A DNA stretch of 40,761 bases from Streptomyces hiroshimensis. Lineage in GTDB: Bacteria > Actinomycetota > Actinomycetes > Streptomycetales > Streptomycetaceae. The notes below the pieces were generated by a model. It was not told where the DNA came from. It did no database searches and saw only the letters and a list, made by a program, of their open reading frames with translations. Position numbers and translations under genes: made by a program. Where the stretch lies: positions 1 through 40,761 of the forward strand of contig NZ_BMUT01000003.1 in assembly GCF_014650335.1 (NCBI RefSeq), in the 5' to 3' direction. Each line of letters opens with the position of its first letter. Position 1 is the first letter of the stretch. Positions 1-7,783 of the stretch are shown piece by piece.

Positions 1-671
1 CGCACGCTCAGCGTGCGCGCGCCGCGTCTTGCCCGCGGTTCCGAACTTGCCGATCGAGCACCCCACCCACAGGTGGGGTCTGCTCAGCGCCCGTTTGATG
101 CAGAACCGCTGGTTGTCCCTGTGGTGCTCGGCGTGCACCATGATCCTGGCGCCCTGGTGGGTGCTGGCGTGCTCGACGTCCATCACCTGGTCGGTGTGGT
201 AGTGACGCAGGCCGAACGATCCGTCGCTGTGCGGTTCGAGCGTCCAGACGGCGGACCAGTTCCTGTTCCTGTCGTCGTCGTTCCCGTCACAGCTCATGAG
301 GTGGACCTGGGAGCCGGAGTGCCCGGCGCCGAGGCACCGGTCCGGGTGCATGGCCGATCGCAGCATGACGTGTACTTGTGGATCCGTTTGACCACGAACA
401 TCTGGTTCTGCCCGCCGTTGAGCGGATGCTGGATCGCGTTGTGGCCGCCGGCGATGTCGACGACGGGGTTGCTGCCGCTGTGCTTGGGCACCAGCTGGTA
501 CGCCATGCCATCTGTGATCTCGTCGCTCCGGTGCTGGACGGCCGGAGCGGCCAGGGCCGACCGTCCGCCGCAGGGCGCCACCGCGAAGCCGCAGGCCAGT
601 ATGGCGGAGCCGGCACCGAGAGCCGCCGTACGCGCGGTGCGCCTGACCCATGCGGAGCGGTTGACCGACAT
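1..671 (-). pseudogene. Ricin-type beta-trefoil lectin, secreted; frameshifted and cut by the window edge
   Basis: The gene reads leftwards from an ATG at 671-669, preceded by a GGGAGGAAGG ribosome binding site. The first ~35 residues form an Ala-rich signal peptide. A ricin-type carbohydrate-binding region follows: YQLVPKHSGSNPVVDIAGG, then NQMFVV. Near 370-385 the frame is lost. The next frame resumes the same fold with HPDRCLGAGHSGSQVHLMSC, a WSAVWTL strand and DNQRFCIK, a QxF-type trefoil repeat, and stays open to base 1. One missing base (or two extra) would join the halves, so this is a recent frameshift or a sequencing error. No catalytic domain is visible, but the C-terminus lies outside the window. 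The family binds sugars. The fold assignment is good; whether the gene is truly broken is uncertain. Confidence 0.65.
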
Positions 672-946
672 CGCCGCCCTTCCTCCCGGTGCCTTACTCG
701 ACAAGCTAAGCGCGCCGCCCGTGCCGCCGAGTCCTCCGGACATCCATTCGAGTGACTCCGCCACGCCAGACACTCCGGCCTCGGGTCACCGTGCGCTTAG
801 GCAACTCCTGTCCCTCACCCATGCCGAAGCACCCGACCGGCAAGCCGGGCAAGTTGGGCCGGATTTGATCGTTTATTACATGATCCGCGCAGGGCAGGCT
901 CCTCTCGCGACATCCGAATCTTCTATCGAATAGGGAAGGCTCTCCC

Positions 947-1363
947 ATGAAGCTCCTCGTTCGGACCGGGCTCGCCGTGGCAGTTGCGGCCGGAGCCATC
1001 GCCACCGCTGTTGCCCCTGCTTCCGCTTCCGCTTCCGCCGCCGTCAGTGTCAGCGACGCTCATGTCGTGGCAGGCGCACACTCAGTGGTACCGAACCCTA
1101 AGACGATCAAGGCGGCCGCATACAACCAGGCCCGCAGCACCCTGGCCAACGCCGGCAGCCAGACGGCGGCCAAGTCGCACCCCATCCACGGGAAGGTCGA
1201 CGTGCCCGTCAGCTACGGCACCAGCCTGCTGGCCGCCGCCCGAGACGAATTCCGGCAGACCGACCGCAACCTGCCGCCCAAGGACAAGAAGTCCGACATG
1301 TCAATACCGCACTACAACGCGATTCACAGTGCGGCGAAGACCATGGGCATCGACAAGTGGTGA
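947..1363 (+). CDS. Small secreted protein of unknown function
   Basis: The product has 138 residues and starts with a clear signal peptide: MKLLVR, a hydrophobic stretch, and a likely AxA cleavage near residues 26-32, where a short Ser-Ala run comes from tandem TTCCGC-like codons. The mature part is polar and Lys/Ala-rich with no cysteine. It ends in a hydrophilic stretch with MSIPHYNAIHSAAKTMGI. An AGGGAAGG sequence lies 8 bases before the ATG. I do not recognise a family. The gene stands alone, divergent from the lectin gene and followed by a strong hairpin, so it is probably a single-gene unit for an extracellular protein. Confidence 0.8.
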   Translation: MKLLVRTGLAVAVAAGAIATAVAPASASASAAVSVSDAHVVAGAHSVVPNPKTIKAAAYNQARSTLANAGSQTAAKSHPIHGKVDVPVSYGTSLLAAARDEFRQTDRNLPPKDKKSDMSIPHYNAIHSAAKTMGIDKW

Positions 1364-1421
1364 AGCAGTAGAAAGACGCCGCGGCTGATCTTTGACCGGC
1401 TCAGACCGCCCAAGTCCTGGC

Positions 1422-1463
1422 CTGGCCTCCCCTGTGGCCTGGCCTGGCCACAGGGGAGGCCAG
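1422..1463 (+). terminator. Strong hairpin terminator
   Basis: A perfect 18-bp inverted repeat (1422-1439 with 1446-1463) encloses a 6-base loop. It has no U-tract, as is usual in Streptomyces. It lies 59 bases after the stop of the small secreted protein gene and just before the beta-propeller gene, so it probably ends the former. It also argues against a translation start upstream of 1464 for the next gene. Confidence 0.8.
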
Positions 1464-1478
1464 ATCATCGTGAGACGG

Positions 1479-2915
1479 ATGAAACGGATGAGACGAAAGA
1501 GACGGATGATCGGCGAGGCCAGGGGACGGTGGCTGAGGCGCGGGAGCTTCCTCCTCGCGGCTCTCGTACTGGCGGGGGCGGCCGTGCCGGCGCGGGCGGA
1601 CGCGGAGGGGGACGACACCGTCCAGGTCAGTCTCGGCCTCGGCGGCGCGCATCCCGACGGCTGGTCGGAACCGCTCGGGCTGAGTGCGGACGGCAGATAC
1701 GGCCTCTTCTCGTCCCTGGCCTCCAATCTGGTGCCCGGCGACACCAACCGCCTGTACGACGTGTTCGTCCGGGACTTACGGGCCGGGCGTACCGAGCGGG
1801 TCAGTGTCACCGACGACGGCTCGCAGTTGAACGGGTCCACGAGTCAGGCGGCCATCAGCGGCGACGGCAGGTATGTGGCGTTCAGCTCCGATGCCGCCGA
1901 CGTCGTGGCGGGACAGCCGGCGAACGGCGGCTCGAACATCTTCGTCCGGGACCGCAGGACGGGACGCACCGAGCTCGTCACCGCCGGCGACCCGGCCGGG
2001 AGCGACAGGACAGGAAGCTCCCACAGCCCCGCCGTCAGCGGGGACGGCCGGTACGTGGCGTACTCCTCCGACCGGAGTGACCTGGTGGCCGGTGAGCAGC
2101 CCGCACCGGGACGGAACATCTACGTCACCGACCGTTGGAAGGGGACTACCCGGCTGGTCACCGTCGGCGCCGACGGCTCCCCGGCCGACCACGAGTCCTA
2201 CGAGCCGGTGATCAGCGCGGACGGCACCACCGTCGGCTTCCGTTCGAAGGCGACCAATCTGCTGCCCCGAGGCCGGACCCCCGCCATACGGACATCCGCC
2301 GTACTGACATCCGCCGTACGGACATCCGAGGCGGCCGGCGCGCGGCCCTCACCCGCGGCCCTCGCCGGTTCGAAGCCCCCTCCGGCACGCAACATGGTCC
2401 CCTTCTACGTGTACGACGCGCGTACCGGCCGGATCCAGGGCGCCAGCATCGACCCTGCCGGCGTACTGCGCGACGCGGCCCAGGGCGCAAGCCTGAGTCC
2501 TGACGGGCGGTATGCCATGTTCAGGATCTTCGAGCCCGGCTACGGGACGGATCCGGAAGCCGCGCATAAGGAGCTCTACGTCCGCGATCTGCGGCAGGGG
2601 ACGGACACGAAGGTGGGCACTCCGCTGCCCGGCACCACGACCGTCCTCGACTCCTTCCTCGCCACCATGACGGCCGACGACCGCTCGGTGTTCTTCGCCT
2701 CGGACGCCGACAATCTGGTTCCCGGTGACACCAACCGCGTCTCGGACATCTTCCGGCGCGATCTGCGGACCGGCCGGATCGAGCGGGTCGGCGTGGCCGG
2801 GGACGGCTCGCAGACCTCCTGGCCCTCCTCCGCCCCGTTCGTGGACGGCCTCGGCACGACCGTGCTCTTCGGCGCGAACGGCAACGTCTTCGCCCGCAAG
2901 CTGCCGCGCGTGTGA
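1479..2915 (+). CDS. Secreted PD40/TolB-like beta-propeller protein
   Basis: The product has about 478 residues. A basic N-region (MKRMRRKRRM...) and a hydrophobic stretch ending in PARADA form a signal peptide. The mature protein consists of repeated PD40-type blades with the pattern SxDGRYxxFxS, a run such as LVPGDTNRxxDVFVRDL, then TGRxERVSV. At least five or six blades are visible. TolB-like propellers bind proteins or ligands, and this one has no visible catalytic module, so a scaffold or binding role in the envelope is likely. I chose ATG 1479 because an upstream TTG at 1392 would place an 18-bp terminator stem inside the gene; ATG 1488, ATG 1506 or GTG 1470 are alternatives. A Thr/Ser-Ala low-complexity insert near residues 265-290 is encoded by short direct repeats (2280-2330). 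Confidence 0.85.
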   Translation: MKRMRRKRRMIGEARGRWLRRGSFLLAALVLAGAAVPARADAEGDDTVQVSLGLGGAHPDGWSEPLGLSADGRYGLFSSLASNLVPGDTNRLYDVFVRDLRAGRTERVSVTDDGSQLNGSTSQAAISGDGRYVAFSSDAADVVAGQPANGGSNIFVRDRRTGRTELVTAGDPAGSDRTGSSHSPAVSGDGRYVAYSSDRSDLVAGEQPAPGRNIYVTDRWKGTTRLVTVGADGSPADHESYEPVISADGTTVGFRSKATNLLPRGRTPAIRTSAVLTSAVRTSEAAGARPSPAALAGSKPPPARNMVPFYVYDARTGRIQGASIDPAGVLRDAAQGASLSPDGRYAMFRIFEPGYGTDPEAAHKELYVRDLRQGTDTKVGTPLPGTTTVLDSFLATMTADDRSVFFASDADNLVPGDTNRVSDIFRRDLRTGRIERVGVAGDGSQTSWPSSAPFVDGLGTTVLFGANGNVFARKLPRV

Positions 2916-2948
2916 CCGGTCCACCGCCACCCGTGATGGGCACCTGCG

Positions 2949-2982
2949 CGCGCCGGCCGGCCGCTCACAGCCGGCCGGCGCG
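2949..2982. terminator. Bidirectional hairpin terminator
   Basis: A perfect 12-bp GC-only stem (2949-2960 with 2971-2982) has a 10-base loop. It sits between the convergent beta-propeller and LLM oxidoreductase genes and probably ends transcription from both sides. Confidence 0.75.
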
Positions 2983-3072
2983 TCGACTCCTCCAGGCTGC
3001 CGGTGTGCCGCACGCGCCCGGCGAGGAGTGCGTTGCGACGTGCGGACACAGGCATCATTCCCGGCAATCTCC

Positions 3073-4059
3073 CTATGCTGTTTCCGTGGCCTTGATGTAC
3101 TGCTTGATGAGCTCGTACGAGCGAATGCGGTCGCGGAGGTCGTAGACGGGTGTCGTCAGCATGAGTTCGTCTGCTCCGGTCTCACGGGCCAGTTGGGTGA
3201 GACGGTGCACGACAGCCTCAGGAGTCCCGAGAGCTTGCTGCCCGCGGAAGGCGTCCAGTGCTTGTCGTTCTTCCGTCGTGAAGGGGTAGGCGGCCGCGTC
3301 CGCCGGCGTGGGGAAGGGGATCTCACTCCGGCCTTTGAGAAGCCCGGCTTTGACGACTTCCATCGGTCCGACTCGCCGCACGGCCTCTTCTTCCGTCTCA
3401 GCACACACCGCCTCGACGCACACCAGCACCCGAGGTCGCTCGCACCAGCGGGACGGGGCGAACGCCGCCCGGTAACGGTCCAGGAGCGCGAGGGTGTTCT
3501 GCGGCCGGATGTGGTGCGCGACGGCTATCGGCAAGCCGAGTTCTGCGGCCAAAGCGGCGCCCGCCGTGCTGGATGCCAGCAGCCACGGCTCGGGCAGCGG
3601 GCCCAGTGCGACCTCGTCGACCAGGCAGGACAAGGTCGCGGCAATGTCGCCGTGGTACTCCTCGTCCGTCGCCGGTCCGGCTCCCCGGCGCAGTGCCCGT
3701 GCGGTGGCCTCGTCGAAGGTACCGGGGCCACGGCCGATCCCCAGGTCGATGCGATCCTCATGCAGAGCAGCCAGCGTTCCGAACTGCTCCGCCACCGTGA
3801 TGGGGGCGTGGTTGGGGGCCAGCACCCCGCCCGAACCAAGACGGATGGATGAGGTCGAAGCGGCAGAGTGTGCGGTCAAAACGACTGGCGGAAAGGCGCC
3901 GATCGCGGGCGAGTGGTGATGCTCGGCGTACCAGAGCCGGTGGTAGCCCAGCCGTTCCATCGCCTGCGCGAAGGCTGCGGTGTCACGCAGGGTGTCCACG
4001 GCTCGGGCGCCCGTTTGGACCATCGCGACTTCCAGCGCCGAGAGAGGGATGTTGATCAT
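3073..4059 (-). CDS. LLM-class flavin-dependent oxidoreductase (luciferase-family, group 1)
   Basis: The 328-residue product starts MINIPLSALEVAMV, the usual beginning of group 1 luciferase-like oxidoreductases, and has their normal length. Family landmarks are GYHRLWYAEHH, IRLGSGGVLAPNHAPITVAE, IDLGIGRGPGTFDEATARAL and, near the end, GTPEAVVHRLTQLARETGADELML. The fold is a TIM barrel that uses FMNH2 supplied by a partner reductase to oxygenate or reduce a small molecule; the substrate cannot be told from sequence. The protein is cytosolic. I chose the ATG at 4059 because conserved sequence begins there and the upstream in-frame extension is compositionally unlike it; no strong ribosome binding site precedes it. 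The gene is monocistronic, convergent with the propeller gene and divergent from the central operon. Confidence 0.92.
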   Translation of the reverse strand: MINIPLSALEVAMVQTGARAVDTLRDTAAFAQAMERLGYHRLWYAEHHHSPAIGAFPPVVLTAHSAASTSSIRLGSGGVLAPNHAPITVAEQFGTLAALHEDRIDLGIGRGPGTFDEATARALRRGAGPATDEEYHGDIAATLSCLVDEVALGPLPEPWLLASSTAGAALAAELGLPIAVAHHIRPQNTLALLDRYRAAFAPSRWCERPRVLVCVEAVCAETEEEAVRRVGPMEVVKAGLLKGRSEIPFPTPADAAAYPFTTEERQALDAFRGQQALGTPEAVVHRLTQLARETGADELMLTTPVYDLRDRIRSYELIKQYIKATETA

Positions 4060-4364
4060 GTCGTCAGCATAGAGTTCAAGCGATCGGCGAGGGACACAGT
4101 GATCTTCCCCGGGAACCTGCGGCGCCCCAAGCGGCCATCCTGGAAGACGTCTCGGAGCGGCGGAATGATCCTTTTCCGGATTCCTCCGCAAGGGGCGTCG
4201 TGCCACGTCCCGCTGTGTCATCATGATGGACTTGAAGGCCGAGCACCTTTAACTGGGCGGCTGTACAGGCCAGTTGGGGGTCACGTGCGGATCCCCGGAG
4301 TGCGAGGTGGCGTGCCGGCGTCGGTGATCGGCGGATCACCACGGAGGGTCGGGGGAGTCATCGG
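4060..4364. other. Intergenic region upstream of the conflict-system operon
   Basis: This 305-base stretch separates the divergent LLM oxidoreductase gene and the zinc-ribbon gene, so it must hold both promoters. I see no convincing paired -35/-10 boxes. A CATCATGATG palindrome lies near 4219-4228 and could be an operator. Short open frames here lack coding bias. Confidence 0.4.
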
Positions 4365-6395
4365 ATGGGGGGATCTCGCATTGACCAGATATGCCCGGTG
4401 TGCGGAGCTCCCGAGCAGGGTCGCGAGTTCTGCTCGGTCTGCCAGTGGCGGCTCTACGACGATCCGGTTCTGGGAGAGCTGACCGCGGAGGACGTACAAC
4501 AGGCGAAATCGGCTTTGCGGACAGCCGGTCACGCCTGGGACGCGAGGGCTGCGGAGCTCTCGACGCCGGACCGGGGCGGCCGTGCCGACGGCGACGGCGG
4601 ACCGGTTGAGGCCATCCTCCGAGGCGGACCACTGAGACCGGGAGAGAAGAAGCAGCCGAGACCGGCCGAGAGGGAGCAGCCCGCCCCGCCGGATTCCCGC
4701 GAGCAGCCGTTCGTACCGGATCCCTTCATATCGGATCCAGCGGAATGCAGAGAAATCCTCGACACCTTGCTCGACCATCGCACCAAGGGACTGCGGTTCA
4801 TCGAATTCACCCCTGATGGCGTACATATAGTCAAGGTGGCGGTGGGCAGCGACGGAATACCACGCCAAGTCGATGCGGAAAGCACCGAATGGCATTCCAT
4901 AGCGCCGATGCTCGACAGCTGCGCCGATATCCGCCGCTTCCAACTCGCAGGCGGCATAGGCACCTTACCGCCCGTTTCACGCAGGGATTTCGACGCCGCC
5001 GTTCTGCACTGGCTCAAGGCTTCCTTCCCGCCCACTGACGAGTGCTCCGGCGTGCTGCTGACGCCCCGCAGCGGATGGATACTGCTGGAGCGCGCCGCGA
5101 CCACAGTCCGCACCGCGTACTCCCACTACTCCCACGCCCACCCCCACACCCACTCCCTCCCCCTCCTGGCCGAGCTGCGCCGGGGCAGGTCCATCGCCGC
5201 GGACGGCACGACCGCCGACGCCGTGCGGGAGGTACTGCGCACTGCGCCGCTCCTCGCCGACCACACACTGCTGCTGGCCCGCGCCGACCGGCTGACCGGC
5301 GCCGTGCGCCTTCACAGTCACGTGCTCTTTCCGGCGGGTGCCCGGCTCAGGCGCGGAGAGACCGCGACCACGAATGTCACCGTGTTCGGCGGAGTCGGCG
5401 GCACGGAGCCATTGCTCCTTCCCGTACTGGCCGGCACGCCCGCCGCCGACGGCACCGGTGCCGCACCCCTGACCGTGCACCAAGTCACCGTGGGAGCAGG
5501 CGAACAGGCCCGGCTGACGTTCGCTCTGCACGGGCCCGGCGAGGTCGAGCTGGTCGCCCCCGGAGACGGCTCCCCCGGTGCGACCGCCGACGGCTCCCCG
5601 GGCGCGACCGCCGACGGTTCGCCCGGGGAGCGGGTCGCCGCCGTCGACGTGCCCGCCCTCCGCCTGCCCCGCCGGATCGTCCGCCCGCCTCGGCTGGAGC
5701 TCCTGCTCACCGTCGAACTCAGCGGCGGCGACGAGGCGGAGGCCGAGGAGCGGCTGGCGTTCGCCCGGGATCTCGTCTCGGCACTGGCCCGGCACGACGA
5801 CTCCGGAGCCCTGCTGCGCACCGGCGCGGTCGGCCACTACGACCACGCGATCCGCGAGAGCGTCTACACCTCCCGTCGTACGCTGCTGCAGGCACCGGTC
5901 CCGGCCGGTCCCGCGTCCGCCACCCTGGCGGCACTCGCCGGCTGGCGACCCGCGCGGCGCAAGCAGGACATGGCGTCCTCGCTGGAGGACGCGCTCAAGG
6001 CAGTGGTGCCGCTCGCCACCGTGGCGAGCGGCGGTGCGGAGCACGTGCGGCGCGTGGTCCTGATCGTCGCACGGCGACCACCCGGACTCCCCCGTCAGCA
6101 CGGCATCGTCCCGGCCTGTCCGCTCGGCGTCGACTGGCAAGTGGAACTGGGCCGCTTACGCTCCGCCGGGGTGCAGGTGATGACCAGGGCGGATCCCGTC
6201 ACAGGGCCGCCACCGTCCGATCACCCGGGTGTGGCGGCCCGCCGCTACGCCGACGCGGCGTGGGCCGCTCTCTCCGGCGGGGGCGCCTTCCGTCCCGGAG
6301 CCGACCCGGCGGCCGCCGTGGCGAAGGCGCTCACCCCGATCTGGCAGGTGGAGGGCCCGGACTGCCGCCTGGCCTTCGCCTCTCCCCTCCTGTGA
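4365..6395 (+). CDS. Zinc-ribbon protein, first gene of the GTPase/AAA+ conflict operon
   Basis: The product has 676 residues. It opens with a zinc ribbon: Cys10-x2-Cys13 and Cys23-x2-Cys26 (ICPVCG...FCSVCQW). A charged linker follows, then a region near 115-230 (ECREILDTLLDHRTKGLRF) and a middle part with two or three copies of DGSPGATA (about 405-425, DNA 5566-5630). The last ~230 residues alternate strands and helices: RLELLLTVELSGG, VRRVVLIVARRPPG and WQVELGRLRSAGVQV. This resembles a vWA/Rossmann-like fold but has no DxSxS metal site; that reading is my inference. A GGGGGAG ribosome binding site lies 7 bases before the ATG. It heads the operon, so it may be an adaptor or regulator of the downstream GTPase. 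I know no precise family name. Confidence 0.85.
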   Translation: MGGSRIDQICPVCGAPEQGREFCSVCQWRLYDDPVLGELTAEDVQQAKSALRTAGHAWDARAAELSTPDRGGRADGDGGPVEAILRGGPLRPGEKKQPRPAEREQPAPPDSREQPFVPDPFISDPAECREILDTLLDHRTKGLRFIEFTPDGVHIVKVAVGSDGIPRQVDAESTEWHSIAPMLDSCADIRRFQLAGGIGTLPPVSRRDFDAAVLHWLKASFPPTDECSGVLLTPRSGWILLERAATTVRTAYSHYSHAHPHTHSLPLLAELRRGRSIAADGTTADAVREVLRTAPLLADHTLLLARADRLTGAVRLHSHVLFPAGARLRRGETATTNVTVFGGVGGTEPLLLPVLAGTPAADGTGAAPLTVHQVTVGAGEQARLTFALHGPGEVELVAPGDGSPGATADGSPGATADGSPGERVAAVDVPALRLPRRIVRPPRLELLLTVELSGGDEAEAEERLAFARDLVSALARHDDSGALLRTGAVGHYDHAIRESVYTSRRTLLQAPVPAGPASATLAALAGWRPARRKQDMASSLEDALKAVVPLATVASGGAEHVRRVVLIVARRPPGLPRQHGIVPACPLGVDWQVELGRLRSAGVQVMTRADPVTGPPPSDHPGVAARRYADAAWAALSGGGAFRPGADPAAAVAKALTPIWQVEGPDCRLAFASPLL

Positions 6396-6526
6396 CCCGC
6401 CCTCCTGTGACCCGCCCTCCTGTGACCCGCCCTCTTGTGAACCGCCCTCCTGTGACCCACTCTCCTGCGACCCACCCTCCTGTGCCCTGTCCTCCTGCGA
6501 CCCACTGCTTCCTGTGACCCACCGCT
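6388..6526 (+). repeat. 15-bp tandem repeat array spanning the gap between operon genes 1 and 2
   Basis: About nine tandem copies of TCCTGTGACCCGCCC run from 6388 to 6526. The first three are identical, later ones carry one to five changes, and the last two are 17 bp long. The TGA in the first unit is the stop codon of the zinc-ribbon gene. In the frame where a unit encodes Pro-Pro-Val-Thr-Arg the array is open, so it looks like expansion at a gene end. It fills nearly the whole 149-base gap before the GTPase gene. Confidence 0.9.
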
Positions 6527-6544
6527 CCCGTGCGAGGAGACCCC

Positions 6545-7783
6545 ATGTCCGCTGATTTCTACGACCCCAACAAGAAATCGACCGGCGGCCCCCCGTGGGG
6601 CCCGGCCGCCCCCCGGTCCGGCGAGTCCGCGCAGCCCGCCGATCCGGAGAACAACGGTGCCGGGCAGTGGGGGTCCGCCTCGGTACCGCCCCTGGCGCCC
6701 GAGCAGCCCGGGCCCGTGGCGTCCATACCGCCGTCTCCGGGCGTGCCCGCCTACCCGGCTCTGCCGCCCCTGCCCCCCGTTGCGGACGGCAACCTCGAAC
6801 CGCTGCGGATCCCGACGGCACCGCAAGAGCACGGGACCGGCCCGGACCGCATCCGGATCGGGCTGTGGGGCGCGCCTCGCTCGGGCAAGACCACCTTTCT
6901 GGCCGCGATGCCGATCGCCGCGCTGCAGTACCAGCGTCACGGACAGGGCAACTGGCTGATCAGCGGCATGACCCCGGAGTCCAGCAACTTCCTCAGCGAC
7001 AGCGTGTCGCAGCTCGCGGTCCGGCGGGTCTTCCCCCAGGCCACCGTGGGTATCCAGGGCATGAGCTGGGCGTTCCAGGGCCGGGAAGCGGTGTCGGGGA
7101 TGATGCGGTACCGGCCGCGGGAGTCGGGTTTCGTGCTGGAGGTCCAGGACGCGTCGGGCGAGGTGTTCAGGGCGGACCATCCCCAGCACCAGGGGGTCGT
7201 CGACCAGCTCGCGCGGGCCCAGGGGCTGATCTACCTCTTCGATCCCCTGGGGGACGCCCAGGAACTGACCGACAGCCTGACCTTCTTCTATTCGACGCTG
7301 AACGAGCTCAGCGCACGTGTCCGGGACAGCGGCGGCCTCCACCGCGGCCGGCTGCCGCACCACATCGCCGTCTGCGTCGCCAAGTTCGACCACCCGGACG
7401 TCTTCCGGCCTGCTGTGGAAGCGGGCTGGGTCACCCAGGACTCGGTGGGCTCACAGCTGCCGCGCGTCCCCGAACGGCTCGCCCCGCGCTTCTTCCAGTG
7501 GATGTGCGACGAGTTCCGGGGCTCCACCGCCCGTCTGGTGCGCGACGGGCTGGCCACCTTCTTCCACCCCGAGCGCATGTCCTGCTACGCGACGTCCGCC
7601 ATCGGTTTCCGACTGAACCCGCAGCACGTATTCGACTACCGCAACTACGCCAACGAGGAGACCACCGACGGGATCCGCCGCATCTGCACAGCCCCCGAGC
7701 CGATCAACGTCCTGGAGCCGCTGACCGGCCTGGAGCGCCGGATCCGCAGCGGACGCGGCGGGCGCATGAGGTGGCGGCGGTGA
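6545..7783 (+). CDS. P-loop GTPase of the double-GTPase (DO-GTPase2-like) type
   Basis: The product has 412 residues. Residues 1-95 are a disordered Pro/Gly/Ser-rich tail. A TRAFAC-like GTPase core follows: the Walker A loop GAPRSGKTT begins at residue 109, a DxxG-like QDASGE follows strand FVLEV, VCVAKFDHPD stands where NKxD is expected, and SAIGFR resembles the G5 loop. I assign it to the double-GTPase group that pairs with GAP1 proteins, from the motifs and because the next gene looks like GAP1. The likely role is a nucleotide-driven switch that gates the system. GAGGAG lies 5-6 bases before ATG 6545, which decides the start over an in-frame GTG at 6530. It overlaps the next gene by 4 bases, so translation is coupled. 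Confidence 0.85.
   Translation: MSADFYDPNKKSTGGPPWGPAAPRSGESAQPADPENNGAGQWGSASVPPLAPEQPGPVASIPPSPGVPAYPALPPLPPVADGNLEPLRIPTAPQEHGTGPDRIRIGLWGAPRSGKTTFLAAMPIAALQYQRHGQGNWLISGMTPESSNFLSDSVSQLAVRRVFPQATVGIQGMSWAFQGREAVSGMMRYRPRESGFVLEVQDASGEVFRADHPQHQGVVDQLARAQGLIYLFDPLGDAQELTDSLTFFYSTLNELSARVRDSGGLHRGRLPHHIAVCVAKFDHPDVFRPAVEAGWVTQDSVGSQLPRVPERLAPRFFQWMCDEFRGSTARLVRDGLATFFHPERMSCYATSAIGFRLNPQHVFDYRNYANEETTDGIRRICTAPEPINVLEPLTGLERRIRSGRGGRMRWRR

Noticed and set aside
13..933. Plus-strand open frame of about 306 codons across the lectin region
   Set aside because: It is antisense to the lectin gene, its composition is not protein-like, and the minus strand shows a recognisable fold.
1392..1478. 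Upstream TTG extension of the beta-propeller gene
   Set aside because: It would run through an 18-bp terminator stem and put unrelated residues before a normal signal peptide.
2360..2385. GGTTCGAAGCC resembling a tRNA T-loop
   Set aside because: It lies within the beta-propeller coding frame, with no acceptor stem or anticodon arm around it.
4076..4342. Minus-strand 88-codon frame upstream of the zinc-ribbon gene
   Set aside because: It shows no coding bias, no ribosome binding site and no recognisable motif.
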